A stretch of DNA of 64,000 nt from Brachyhypopomus gauderio (GCF_052324685.1 NC_135223.1:12127610-12191609), one strand, 5' to 3'; counted from the first letter of the stretch, positions 32,764 to 44,572 are shown. Notes: a model not told the origin generated them from the sequence alone. Translations and numbers: made by a program.

Positions 32764-33020
32764 CTGAGGGAAACACAGACATACATATGAGACGTTCCAG
32801 TAAGACAGAGGTGAAGTGGCTCAATCACACATTAATCCTGCTGCCACATGTTAGCAGCATTATTATTTTAATCACCTGAGGGCCACTTTCTATATTCTAA
32901 AACAACTAAAATCTAATACATTTAAAACTCGTACTGTCTATACATGAATAACCTTTATTATGCATCACAAATAGATAACAAAACTACCACTTGTACCACA
33001 CACCAGATACCAACACTCAC

Positions 33021-33383
33021 CTGATACATGCAGATGAATAACTGAGGTTTCCTTTTTTTCCTCTGTAAGAATTTCACACTTGTATTGTCCAGAATCTGTG
33101 ACTTTAACATCTCTCAGTATCAGACTCTCATTTCTGTTGTAGCACATCCAAGAGCATTCACCGAGTTCCACTCTGCCTTCATAGCCCCGCCCCACAGTCA
33201 CCTGACACAGGTAAACACAGTCTGTCTCCTTCCACCACCTGATCTCCCTGGCAACTGCCCTGATTTCAGGTGGGAGGTGATAGGGCAAGGTGGCATTCTC
33301 TCCAACTGAGACACGGACTGTGTGAACCTCAGGATGAGCACAGCAGGAGGGCGCCATGGAGCTGGACTCTGTGCCAAGAATCT
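33021..33383 (-). CDS. V-set Ig domain exon, type B, first Cys lost
   Basis: 363 nt (121 codons), phase 1/1, acceptor ttttcataccag, donor TCAG|GTGAGT. It has EIRWWKETDCVYLCQVTVG and SGQYKCEI, but ATLPYHLPPE carries Tyr (TAT) where the other type B exons have Cys (TGC). It also has two unusual Cys in GECSWMCYN. The core disulphide is therefore broken or rewired. The frame stays open upstream to a Met with hydrophobic residues, as in 6011-6394. Confidence 0.75.
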
Positions 33384-33639
33384 CTGGTATGAAAACACAA
33401 GGTATGGTTAACTGGTATATCAGAACATACACAACCACAAAAACCCAAAGGACATTTGATGAGCGAGAAGAAACTCAGAATGATTCAACGCTGGGATGAC
33501 AAACATGTTCTGGAACACATGCTTGTTTTCACCTTCTTACTCTCTCAAGAAAATTACAAAAATATATATATGTAAAGGAAAATCTAAGCAGAAGAAAAGC
33601 TCAGAATTGCAGATTTTGCTGCCATGCCAAAAGGCTTAT

Positions 33640-33860
33640 CAATTACTTTTTAACAGATGCCTGAACCACCTCAACTGACTCCCCTCTACATGGAGGAGCA
33701 GCGACCACATACTGATGTTGGAAGAGAAGGCCTGTGTCTCAGTCTCCACTTTAATTTATCCCAAATTTGTTCTATAGGATTGAGATCAGGACTTTGTGCA
33801 GGCAGTCCAGGCTCAGGTTCTTATGTTCCAGTGAGACAGAGGTGATGTGATTCGGTTACA
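33640..33860. repeat. LINE and Tc1 scraps
   Basis: 'gaaccacctcaactgactcc' is a piece of the LINE found at 6740 and 34830; 'aggattgagatcaggacttt' is a conserved Tc1-transposon string. Both are too short to place precisely. Confidence 0.5.
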
Positions 33861-34083
33861 CATTAATCCTGCTGCCACATATTACCATCATTATTATTTT
33901 AATCATGTGTGGCCCACTTTCTATATTCTAAAATAACTACAATTTAATTAACTTTAAACTGGTACAGTTTACACATACATTTACTACATTTTAAACAGGT
34001 ACTGTTTACACAAATTGCCTGCATCAGAATCAGATAATATATCTGTTTAATATTTGTGACATACGGCATATACAAATACTTAC

Positions 34084-34486
34084 CTGATACATGCAGATGA
34101 ATTACTGAGATTTCCTGTTTTTTCTCTGTAAGAATTTCACAATTGTATTGTCCAGAATCTGTGACTTTAACATCTTTCAGTATCAGAGACACATCTTCAA
34201 AGTGAGGTACTCCTGGACTTTCAACGAGTTCCACTCTGCCTTCATAGCCCCGCCCCACAGTCACCTGACACAGGTAAACACAGTCGGTCTCCTTCCACCA
34301 CCTGATCTCCCTGGCAGCTGCCCTGATTTCAGGTGGGAGGTGGCAGGGCAAGCGGACATCGTCCCCAGCTGAGACACGGACTGTATGAAACTCACAATGA
34401 GCAGTTTCAGTTGAACCAGATGTGTGACTGAGAGATTTAGATCTACACCTAGAGGGCGCCATGGGGCTGGACTCTGCCAAGAATCT
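34084..34486 (-). pseudogene. V-set Ig domain exon, type B, frameshifted
   Basis: 403 nt between the acceptor (ttccataacag) and donor (TCAG|GTAAGT), not a multiple of three. Compared with the other type B exons (GGCACAGAG or GGCACAGTG) it reads GGCAGAG, a 2-bp deletion near 34473. From the phase-1 acceptor the frame runs into TAG after about a dozen codons. The V domain itself is complete downstream (RLPCHLPPE, EIRWWKETD, SGQYNCEI) and could be used only from an internal Met (34480) or another acceptor. It is the most upstream V exon of the right cluster. Confidence 0.75.
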
Positions 34487-34829
34487 CTGTTATGGAAACA
34501 CAAGGGATGGTTAATAGGTTAACATGTATACCAGAACATACACAACAACAAAAACCCAAGACACTTGATGAGCGAGAAGTTGAAAGTCAGAATATTTAAA
34601 CTCTGGGATGACAAACATGTTCTGGAACACATGCTTGTTCTCACCTTCTTACTCTCTCAAGAAAATTACACAAATTGTTTAAAAATAATTAAAGGAAAAA
34701 CTAAGTAGGAGAACAGCTCAGAGTTGCTGAATTTGCTTCCATGTCAAACTGTTTAAAAATTACTTTTTAACAGATTTTTGATTGATGAGAATTACAATAA
34801 ATTCAATAAATGTTGGGATTTGTTTTTGT

Positions 34830-36225
34830 TTGTTCATCCATCCATCCACATTCTCTTATCTGGGTCCGGGTCACTGGGGGCAGTAGTCTAAGCAAAGAGG
34901 CCCAGGTTTTCCTGTCCCCAATCACCTCTTCCAGCTATTCTGAGGGGAATACAGCGTGTTCCCAGGACAGCTGAGAGATATAATCTCTCCAGTGTGTCCT
35001 GTGTCTTCCCTGAGATCTCCTCCCAGCTGGACATGCCCAGAACACCTCGCCAGGGAGGAACCCAGGAAGCATCTGGACCAGATGCTGAAACCACCTCAAC
35101 TGGCTCCTGTCTACATGGAGGAGTAGCAGCTCTCCTAGATGACCGAGCTCCTCTCCCGATCTCTAAGGGAGAGCCCAGACACCCTGCAAAGGAAACTAAT
35201 TTCAGCTGCTTGTGTTTGTGATCTCATTCTTTCGGTCACAAGCTAGAGCTCATGGCCAAATGTGAAATTTGGAACGTGTATTGACCAGTAAATTGAGAGC
35301 TTGGCCGTTTGGTTCTCTTCACTACAACAGTCCGGTACAGAGTCTGCAACACTGCAGATGCCGCAGCATCGTTCCACCCATCAACCTCCCATCTCATCCT
35401 TCCCTCACGGAAAAGGTCCAGTGTTCCACGACCAGGACAGAACCTGCGTTGTTCCTCTTGTAACTGAGATTCCCTCCAGTACCTGTCTGCTGCCTCCAGA
35501 GTCCCACAAGGCAGCCAGGCCCGGTAGGACCCTCTCTTTACCTGAGTGTCCAGGACAGACGGATGCAAGTCAGACAATGCGACTACAAAATTGATCAGCA
35601 AACCACAGCCTAAGGTGTCCTGGTGCCATGTGCACTTATGGACACCCTTGTGATCGAACAGGGTTTTCGTTTTGGACAAACCATGACAAGAACAGAACTC
35701 CAATAACAGAACACCACTCGGGTTCAGATCGGGGAGGCCGTTTCTCCCAATCACCCCCTTCCAGGTCCTACTGTCATTGCCCACATGAGCATCAGAGTAC
35801 CCCAGCATAGTGATGGAGTTTCCAGGTGGGGTAATTTCCAGCTTCCCCTCCAAGGACTCACACTATTTGGTGCATGAGCATAAACACTCAGTTCCCATTC
35901 CTCAAACCTTTGGCGCAAGGAAGAAACCCTCTTATCTACCGGGAAACACTCCACCACACAGTCAGAGAGCTATATCTAGTTGCTACCTCTCAGCGTCACG
36001 CACCAGCTAAGGCTCCACTCCAACCAAAGAGGTCACATTCCATGTCCCAAGAGCAAGTTTCCATAACCAATGATCAGAACGCCAAGGCCCCCGCCATTAG
36101 CCACTACCCGATCCACACTGCACTATTGCCTCTCCCACATGGCGGTACTACTGGTGTTGCACCCATATTATCCACCAGAGGGCAGAGTAGAGCCTGCAGG
36201 TTTCAGTCAGAGGTTCTAACATACT
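34830..36225 (-). mobile_element. RTE/Rex-like LINE remnant, copy 2
   Basis: Paralogue of 6740-8965 without the short repeat and without the solo LTR. The endonuclease fragment at 35236-35853 is longer in frame (205 residues; [16 protein letters not shown]). Near 35400 it lacks three bases present in copy 1, which helps distinguish the copies. Confidence 0.75.
35236..35853 (-). pseudogene. LINE endonuclease fragment, copy 2
   Basis: 205 residues open in one frame, nearly identical to the fragment at 8303-8680. The catalytic GDFN motif is lost here too (GYSDAHVG), so the damage predates the duplication. Confidence 0.75.
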
Positions 36226-36488
36226 TGGTCCCAATGAAAGAAGATGGAACTACCTAGGCCACTTATTACTGAGGCCACATGGAACCTTGTTCAGAAGGTG
36301 GTGTCTTGTTAAGAAGTGCTGTAAAAATAATGGAAGAGGAAAAGACACCCTGGGTGAGGCAGGTCTGTATAGAATTCCAGGTGGAAGACATTTCCCTTGA
36401 GTTAAATTGCAGAGTATCTGAAGACCCTGGATAGGAATGAGAACTATAGATAGGAGTTTCTTCTTCTTGTTTAGTTTTTTAGTACTTA

Positions 36489-36512
36489 CCTGATGTTTCA
36501 GATCCACTTTTT
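36489..36512 (-). CDS. 24-nt microexon candidate
   Basis: Acceptor catctttatttcag, then A6 and 'gtggatctgaaacatcag', then donor GTAAGTA. The left paralogue near 9256 has one extra A and a changed donor, so this copy looks the better preserved. Function unknown. Confidence 0.35.
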
Positions 36513-37319
36513 TCTGAAATAAAGATGAATTGAGTCTTCAGTGTGTTAAGTTCAAACCAAAATGCTAAACAAGAATAATTTCCAGGTAAATGTTAGAAAT
36601 GCCAGAGAGAGTGAGATCTTCCTCTTACCTGTTCCTCCATCCTCTCTGCTGTGACCTCACATCCACAGACAGCTGAGCACAGTGCCTTAGACAGCAAGAA
36701 GAGCCCTAGGCGACGGTCTGAGTTTGGTTGAGATTCTCCTTTACTTTTATTCTGTTTAAGAAAGTGAAAATGACAACAAACAGGTCATCTTCTCCCTGGA
36801 GTGGCAGACAAGGAATTATTTTTGTCTTCCAAACTGAAAAATGAGAGATTATAAAATTTTTCATTTGGTAGAATAAATGAAAAATTGGCCTTCATTCGTT
36901 TTTTTCAATTTTCAAGTGTTTCATTCTTGCACCTTAGAATATGAATTTTAGAAAGACATGCGTCCTTATCCAAATTTCAGATTTTCTATGTTTGTCTACT
37001 ATCTTACTACTGTAATATGTAGTGGAACGACATGCCATCGGAGACGTGGGTGGGGGTGAACACCACATCTACTTGTCTTGAGTAACTACCCGATCTGGAC
37101 TACACATGTGCGTAATTGAAAGTATTTTCCAATAAGTCTTACGGCAGACGTTGCACGATTACGGCTGCCAAGTTTACGCATGCGTGTGACATGTTGCTTC
37201 TTCCAGATTTTCTTTTGTACACTCAGACGTCATGGTTAGCACATATAACACAGGTCACTAATAGGTAGATATGAAAAGGAAACTCCTCTCTACTTTTTTT
37301 GTGGACCGCGGGGTTGGGG

Positions 37320-37455
37320 GGTGATGTAGATCAGAGATAAATAAACGAGATTTTTTTCAGCGTGAGAAATCGGATGTATGGCGTGTGAGCGTGTGAAAAC
37401 AGTCAAATGCGTGTGTCTCACGCTCATTGCGTGAGAGTTGGCAACCCTGGTAGTG
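37320..37455. repeat. Arm of the 'ttgccaactctcacg' element
   Basis: Contains 'gcgtgagaaatcggatgt' and ends 'gagagttggcaaccctg', the right arm of the element at 41433-42104. Absent from the left paralogue. Confidence 0.7.
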
Positions 37456-38189
37456 GCCACGCGTCCAAAGAAACCTACGGACCACTTGCATGCGAGTTTG
37501 GCTATACAGTAGGCCTATCACCAAGCCGGTTCCAACCGGATGGGAGTTTGTGGAAGACGTAACCTAGCGAAAGACAAAAGTAAAAAATATATAGAAACTG
37601 ATAGGTGAGACGAAGAAGTAGAGAGAAAAGGCGAAAATAAAGAAATATACAGGCGGGCAAGACAATGAAGGACAGAGAAAACGCCGAGATGAAGGAGGAG
37701 AGGAGAAACGGGCAGAGGAAAAGGAGAAATACAGACGCAGGACAGAACAGAGAAGGGGGAGAACCGAGCGGAGAAAATGGAGAAATCCATTAGGAAGGCG
37801 AGAAAGGGGATGGGGGGCTTGACGAGGGACACTAAATATAGTCAAAAGGTACTTTAATTTCATATATAACAATATAAACAGAACTGATAAACGTTACACA
37901 CTCCTAACTCGTCTCACATGGTATTCCTGTGCACTGCCAATAATTAACAGATTATCTTAAACGCTTCCTAAATACGTGAATATCTCTTAAAAAATCCGTT
38001 TCACATTTTTACCACGTTCAACTACATAATCAGCGACATCTTGTAGTTACACTATAATTAAGACTTGATTTTTTATGTTTTACTAACCTGAGAAGAGAGC
38101 ACACGCGTTGAGCTGATCCAAACTAGATGATTTATTCTTCCTCGTGATGTGCAGCTCCACCCTTGCGTCTGGTACGTCCACTTTGTCAG

Positions 38190-38430
38190 CCTTCCCAGCA
38201 AATTCGGTGTGGACCAGATGTGGGCCACATTTGGCATTTACTTGCGGCCCACATACTACATGGAATGACAATGGCCAGATGCGGTTTGCCGGAACTCAAC
38301 CGGCCTACAGCCATAACAGGGCCTCATCTCAGCCACCCTTTACCTCCAATACCAGAACTGGACCTTAACTCAGCCACATGTGCCATATGTGGCCCAGATC
38401 AAAATTCTCTCCCCAATAATCTGTTCTAAT
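38190..38430. repeat. 'gtgggcca' repeat element
   Basis: Repeats of tgtgggcca/ttgcggccca type words. A related piece lies at 42108-42240. Probably a short DNA transposon family; no ends defined. Confidence 0.4.
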
Positions 38431-38636
38431 CTTACGAATTGTTGCTTGATCTTGTGGAATCCATAAAAATCAATACATACAATGTTTTATTATTCATGCG
38501 ATCTTTTATTTAGCAACAATATAAAAATAAAATCTCAATAATCAGAAAAATCATGAAATGTCAACAGGAGCTTGAATATTAAGAATCTTGAAAATAATGT
38601 CAACACAAGCACAAATCAAGAATATCATTTTCCTGA

Positions 38637-38775
38637 AAATGAATGAATGTTCAATTTATACAGTGCCTTTCAGGATACCCAAGGCGCTTTACAATTTTAA
38701 CACAGGTACAACTCTTACACAACCAATCACACACACACCGGCGAGAAGCGCTAGCCAATTGTGCACAGCCCCCTG
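38637..38775. repeat. Short interspersed repeat, second copy
   Basis: Related to 6928-7045. Here it is longer to the right ('cagccccctggggaactgaa'). Confidence 0.6.
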
Positions 38776-38779
38776 GGGA

Positions 38780-39230
38780 ACTGAAAAACAGGCTATAAAA
38801 CATTTAAAAAGTCAAGCACAAAACAATACTTGCTTGAAACAAACTTTGTAAAACTGAGATTTAAACAAATCAAGTAATTTCTTATTTTACAACAAGGCCT
38901 CAAAATGCAATTAATCACAAAACAAAAGTATCACCCCTTTTAAATATTAACAGGTGGTGGCTGGTTTGCCAGTCTAGCCCTTTGCTCTCTCCTTGCCTGT
39001 CTCCCACCTTCTCGATCCATGGATGGGTTTCGCCATCTCTTCATCCACATTTCTATTTCTTGGGCAGTAGCCTTCATCGTAATCCTGTTACGTCTAACTG
39101 CACCTGGAAATACAAAATGTGTATGACATTGAGCACAACCACCTTTTCACCTTCACTGCCACACCTGACCCACATCTTAACCACAAGCAATATTGGGTCA
39201 TTATTGTTGCATTACACACCACCATTTCAC
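38780..39230. other. No gene seen
   Basis: Mixed-composition DNA without recognisable exon, tandem repeat or transposon end. Confidence 0.35.
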
Positions 39231-39234
39231 TTTA

Positions 39235-39740
39235 TAGGCATGCAGCAAGCCTCCGAAATTGCCGCTCTGAATCATTTCACCTGTGCGCTTTACTCAATAT
39301 GCCATGTTAGATGAGGCATAAAATGATGTTGGGCCAGGCCAAAATCAGGTTGCTCATACATATAGGAACTAGTTATGTATGATGCATTTGTTATTTGTCT
39401 GACCCAATGCCTTAGAGCAGGGGTGCCCATTACGTCGATCGCGAAGGAATGTGGGTAGATCGCATGACATTAAAAAGTAGTGGTTGAATAACAGGCTATC
39501 GTCCATCTGCACTGACGGTTGTATATATACACACCGCCCCGGTAACAATTTACGTTCGCCACACAGCAGGCCTCTGAAATTGCCGCTCTGAACGATTTCA
39601 CCTGTGCGCTTAATTACTCAATATGTCGTGTTTCCAGTTAGATTTGAGGTATAAAATGATGTTGGGTCAGGCTAAAATCAGGTTAGTCTCTTAGGGAGCG
39701 ACCTGTTCTTTATGATGCATTTCTTATTTTTATGGCCCAC
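39235..39740. repeat. Inverted units of the 188-bp satellite
   Basis: Two units (39235-39420 and 39555-39740) in opposite orientation to the array at 12470-13290 ('ggccaggccaaaatcaggtt', complement of the aacctgatttt...cctggcc words). Between them is a hAT-like start (caggggtgcccattacg, 39418) that split the array. Confidence 0.7.
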
Positions 39741-39744
39741 CATC

Positions 39745-40774
39745 AATAAGACCTTCAATAAGCCTCTGAACCTGCCCCTTTAAATTCGTTCACCTATATG
39801 CCAACTGCTCGAGAAGCCTCTCGCTGCAGCCTGCAGGAAGGCGGAGTTAGACATCCAACCCCACCCACATTCAACTCCACCCTCTTCTCAAGTCCGAAGC
39901 CACGCCCATGTTACGTTCGAAACTCGCAGTTTTTGCTCCCAGTAAACAGAACTTCCAGATTTTAATTAGTTTAACAGATGCCAAGAAAAACACTCACATG
40001 TTATTGACCAAAATGTATGTTTTTCTTTATTATCCCACATGAATAATTTAAGTCTTAGAACAATCTTTTTAGATTTTTCTTGAATAATTTAATTGACAGT
40101 TCTGAATATGTACAGGACATACAAATGATTGAAATTACATTACTCTCTTACCCAAAGGTACAGCAATAAAATAAATATTAATGTAGCAACAGTGGTTGTA
40201 AAGTTCCTTTACAACTTTTCTAAAACAAGGCACAGGGAAAGGCACATGATAAGACACTGAGCCGTCGTCAGTGTCCCTGGGGTGCGTGGTGGCAACGTCA
40301 TAATGTGCTTCCATTAGTCAGAATAGTGTTCATCGTCACTCTTGGTCTCTGCCATATCACTAGAGTTGCTCAGGTGTGTCGCCATTTGCGAAAGTGGGCT
40401 GGGCTGCTTGAGTACACTAAACACCAACATTACTATTACACCCAGTGCTTAATTTGTAAATCAAACGATGCCGGAACGCAAACAGCGGCATGAGACAAGG
40501 GGTCACTGAGGCCAACAATGTCACCGGATTGCACACAAAGCCCAACGCTTAGGCGCACAAATGTCAAAATAACAAGCCAATTCGTATATATATATAAATT
40601 ACTTTTAAATTATTTACGTGTGTTTTATAAGTGTTTTAAGTGCAGAAGTGCATTTTCAAGTACTTTAGCCTAAATTCCAGCACTTTTCAAATCTGAAACA
40701 CAAAGCAACATTAAAATTGGTCAGGTAAATGTTCCTTCCCCTGTTTTTGAGGGGTGTTTCTTTATACTACCACA
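39745..40774. other. No gene seen
   Basis: No supported exon. Around 40440-40550 and 41220-41330 lie short repeat-like pieces with inverted words ('gttccggcaggatcc'), probably a degraded transposon. Confidence 0.3.
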
Positions 40775-40972
40775 CAGGGGCGATTTTAGGATCTGGTCTT
40801 TAGGGGTGCCCAGCCCCCAGTGCTCACAGAGGCACAATACCAAAGTATTGCGCAGGTGCAGAGCAAGTTTTTTGCGTAATATAATATTTAAAAAATGTGT
40901 TGAGCCAGGGGGTGCTGAGCAACCTCACAGTGGTGCTCTAGCACCACTAAAAATACCCTAGCCTCGCCCCTG
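40775..40972. mobile_element. hAT-type MITE, 198 bp
   Basis: Ends caggggcgat and cctcgcccctg are inverted; both sides carry the 8-bp duplication ctaccaca (40767-40774 and 40973-40980). No coding capacity. Confidence 0.93.
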
Positions 40973-41432
40973 CTACCACATATCGTTTCAGGAGGACACT
41001 AAAAAATGTGACGCGCGCGATGTGTGCGGAGTCGCGCGCTACGGTCACTCACGAAAGTATAACTAGCTTTATGGGAGACACGGAAAGGCATAGCTAAAAA
41101 GGAGAGCTCTTATGTGATTTACGAATGTGGATTTTGTGTTTAAAAATGTCTTCTATAGAATTATTTGTTCAATTAATTGGTTCAACGCAGACAGATTTCT
41201 TCATAACTTATAATTGGTAGGCTTGAAAGTTACCGGATCGAGGCAGACAGTTCCCGGAACGCACCCTTCAAAATGAAAGAGTTCCCGGATCCTGTTCCGG
41301 CAGGATCCAGCTCAAATTAAGCCCTGATTACACCCCTTCTCCATTACCAACATTACCAACATACCCCTTCTCTATCACCAACATTATAAGTAAACAGTAA
41401 ACATTACCATTTTAATTGTGTACTTATAGTAG

Positions 41433-42104
41433 CAGGGTTGCCAACTCTCACGCACTGAGCGTGAGACACACGCATTTGACCGTCTTCACACGCTCACACG
41501 CCACACATCCGATTTCTCACGCCGAAAAAAATCTGTTTACCTCTGATCTACATCTATGATTCAATGAGTTACTAGTTCGCTCTGACGCCAACCACCCGTG
41601 AGCGATAGATCGCGATATAATACTTAATTTGTGTCCAGTTTACATCCCCCCCCCGTCAACATTTTACGTTCGCCACCCAATAAATAAAAATAATGAATAA
41701 CATACGTGGAACAATACACAAAGTAAACGAGGTATGTGTAATTTAAGCGCAACGACGTGTCTCTTGAACACTTGTGAGTTATTATGCATATTATCAAGTG
41801 CCACACAGTTATTCTCGAGACATACTTGAACTGCTCAGTATGCCATGTTCTGGTAAATCTTCTTCTGATTAATTTGTGTTCTAGAGCAGCATTTCTGTGG
41901 TTTTAGTTTTCAAATCTAAGAATATGTTTCCTTACGTTAGAAATGCTGATGAAATCAATCATCGTTGAATCATAGATATGGATCAGAGGTAAATAAACTA
42001 GATATTTATTTTCTGCGTGAGAAATCGGATGTGTGGCGTGAGAACGTGTGAAGACGGTCAAATGCGTGTGTCTCACGCTCAATGCGTGAGAGTTGGCAAC
42101 CCTG
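41433..42104. mobile_element. DNA transposon with long inverted ends, 672 bp
   Basis: The left arm (cagggttgccaactctcacg...) and right arm (...cgtgagagttggcaaccctg) are inverted over more than 100 bp, including 'gcgtgagacacacgcattt' against its complement. Termini are hAT-like (CAGGG/CCCTG), but no 8-bp duplication was found. Single arms occur at 18660-18790 and 37340-37455. Confidence 0.8.
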
Positions 42105-42229
42105 GTACTGAGGCACGTGGGCCAAATAACAGTTTGTAACATGGGCCACTTTTGGCTCACATACAGTTTGCCAGTGCCAGCAGTGAGCCGGTCATGCCAC
42201 ACTGTTGACAGAAGTGGTCCACATCCGCA

Positions 42230-42620
42230 TGCTATCTGGGCTTACTAATTTTCAATCCATTCATTATCTTTACCGCTTAATCCTGCAAGGCACGTGGGGC
42301 TGGAGCCAATCCCAGCACCATTGGGCGAAGGCAGGGTACACCACGGACAGGTCGCCAGTTCACCACATGGCCAACACGCACCTATGGGCAATTTAGAGTG
42401 ACCAGAAACCTAACACGCATGTCTTTGGACTATGGGAGGAAACCGGAGGACCCGGAGAAAACCCACACAAGCACAGGGAGAACATGCAAACTCCACACAG
42501 ACCGAGACCGGACAGAGAAGAGAACCCAGACCACCTTTTGAGGCGTTATCCACCACACCACCATGCCACCCTTTACTCTTTTACCCAGCTGAGTAGTTAC
42601 AAGGAAAAAAAGGCATGTAA
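42230..42620. repeat. LINE-derived 3' UTR repeat, copy 2
   Basis: Nearly identical to 11800-12190. It is followed at 42625-42690 by 'gcgtaggagcgggtttgaca', the end of the repeat found at 53651-54000. Confidence 0.7.
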
Positions 42621-42689
42621 CTGACGATAAGGGCGTAGGAGCGGGTTTGACATTGGGGGGGGATACATTTGCTATCAAATCAAAGGAAA

Positions 42690-44147
42690 GTAATACACAA
42701 TAGAGTTCATTTAATAGATCAACTACACGCCATGTTTATCAAAAGCATTTAATATTAATGGTCATAGTCACACATATTCACAAAGTGTTTAAGACATGGC
42801 TGGCTCAGTTTGCTTACTGTGTGAACTCTTTAAAATTGTGCAGATTTTAAATACATGACCACGAAAAGAAGAAATGATATATTGCAACAGGAAAAATTGA
42901 TTTTTCTTTAGAAATGAAAGAGTAGTTCAAAGAGAACTCAGCACCTTCTATATAATAATTATAACCAACATTTTCATTATATGTGAAATAATTGATTCAA
43001 GCTTAAGACTAGAAATTAAAAAGAAATTACAGTTTATCAATTGAATGGGTAATTCGATTCACACTTAACCTCATTCCAGTAAAACACCAGTAATTACAGT
43101 TTGATGTGAATAATAGTATATAAATAAAAAAATAAAAACCTTCTCAATTTTTGGTTTGTGACAACCAACTGCAGATAAATTCTGTATAACCGAAACTATG
43201 CCTCGGTTGGCATTACATAACAAATTCAAGCACCACTAAATGTGTTTCTTATACAAACTGCTTCTACTCTGCATTCTACAATCTACAAAAAAGCTACATA
43301 GACATTAAAGAACTAATATATAGCCCAGTTGGAGAGTTTAAGGGACAAGTTTCTTATGAATCTCCTTAAAAAACAAAACAAAACTATACAGAGCAATAAG
43401 AACAATAGAAATGATAGACATCTCTCTGATAACCCTAAAAAGACCAGGGAGAGGTTTTATACCCATTAAATAGAAGAAAGAAATTAAATAAAAATGTACA
43501 ATAAAAACAAGATAATAAATCTGTATATTAAGCAAAAAGGTAAAACACGACTTACTAAACAAATTCATAACAAATTGTATTCTCACAGAAATGAATGAAA
43601 CATTAATGGAAATGACCCGATGCAATCCTAAAATGCTTTTGTCTCTCTTTCCATGGAAATACCATGACATTATAAACACAAAAAAGATTCTCAGAGACAG
43701 TAAAATTGAAAAAGTATTTTAAACCCGTATATATTTTGAACAATTCCAAACAAATGCATTTTTATTCTTAATGATTTAGAAAAATGTTCATATATCTATT
43801 ATTAGTATTTTTCATTTATATCATCACTAAATACAAGTCACAAGGCCAATGTGGTATATAGCTAGGCTTTTCTACACTGTAAAGCCGGATTTTATATCTA
43901 CTCAACTGTTTAATTTCAATGCTCATCTATGCCCTTCACCTGGACTACCCTGGGCATGAAAAACACTTTCTGCTTCATGCAGCAAGTAATGCTCAAAATT
44001 GGTAGTCGTGAAATGCCACCCAAACTTCAGTCTCCTAAGAGTGAAAGTAAGACTGCCTTACTGAATGTGTGTGTGTGAGCATACGTGGTGTATGTATCTG
44101 TATGTGTGCATGTGTGTATTCACGTGCGTGTTCACACCAAGATGAAG
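42690..44147. other. AT-rich region without supported gene
   Basis: It follows the KDM6-like exons in minus-strand sense, so it could be an old 3' UTR. The hydrophobic frame at 43338-43679 has no exon context. TG-rich tract at 44065-44130. Confidence 0.4.
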
Positions 44148-44179
44148 GAGTGATAGATGTTCATCAAGTCCTCTATGCA

Positions 44180-44308
44180 CTATTGTTCTAGCACCACTAC
44201 GTTAGAGCAGTTGGGGCTGCGCTCTCTGGCACAGTCCTCACAGTGCACCACGTACATCTTTTTGCTTCCGTTCTCACTCGTCACAAACAGCAGGTTGAAG
44301 ATCTTCAC
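44180..44308 (-). pseudogene. KDM6-like last exon, premature stop
   Basis: Starts after acceptor ttccccattgtgaag. Contains the second Cys pair (HCEDC). TAG replaces the Tyr of the conserved LEQY segment, removing the last ~16 residues. Confidence 0.65.
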
Positions 44309-44507
44309 CTTCACAATGGGGAAACATGCACACACAAGTTAAGACCATATGCCCGCAATATACATTTGCCAAGTTGAATGATGGACATTTTCACAGGAGT
44401 GTTGTGAACTTGAAGGTTCTGCATGAGCTTGGATGAAGTGGGTTGGACAGACCAGGCCAGGCAGTGAGGGATGTAACGTGATGAGCAGGGTTCTCTGGAG
44501 CACTCAC

Positions 44508-44572
44508 ACCACACTCATTACAATAGTATGTTGGCTCATCTTTCACTCTGCTCTGGTAGGAGATCTTCTTCC
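44508..44572 (-). pseudogene. KDM6-like penultimate exon
   Basis: 65 nt, acceptor gagcagaag, donor GTGAGT. Ends in the first zinc-binding pair (CNEC). Confidence 0.65.

Larger units (their letters stand above)
36225..38160. repeat. Segmental duplication, right arm
   Basis: Colinear with 8965-11780. It lacks the L2 LINE (joint near 36838) and the hAT MITE (single ctaatagg near 37258), and has its own transposon arm at 37320-37455. On the minus strand a clean 24-nt exon candidate lies at about 36489-36512 (acceptor ttatttcag, donor CAG|GTAAGT; KSGSETS in phase 1). Confidence 0.75.
44148..44572 (-). pseudogene. KDM6-type histone demethylase, last two exons only
   Basis: Exon A (44508-44572) reads [20 protein letters not shown]; exon B (from 44308) reads [31 protein letters not shown] and VVVLEQ, then TAG at 44180-44182. 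These are the C-terminal zinc-binding segment of KDM6A/KDM6B, with the four Cys of YYCNEC and HCEDC kept. After the stop the usual end is still readable (EDLMNIYHSF), so Tyr became a stop. Upstream there is no room for the JmjC exons: the klhl10 stop codon lies 730 bp away. It is a stranded gene end, probably left by rearrangement. Retained Cys and splice sites (GGT|GTGAGT) suggest it is not old. Confidence 0.75.

Noticed and set aside
43338..43679. 113-residue membrane-like protein
   Set aside because: AT-rich DNA yields hydrophobic chance frames; no splice context or family similarity.
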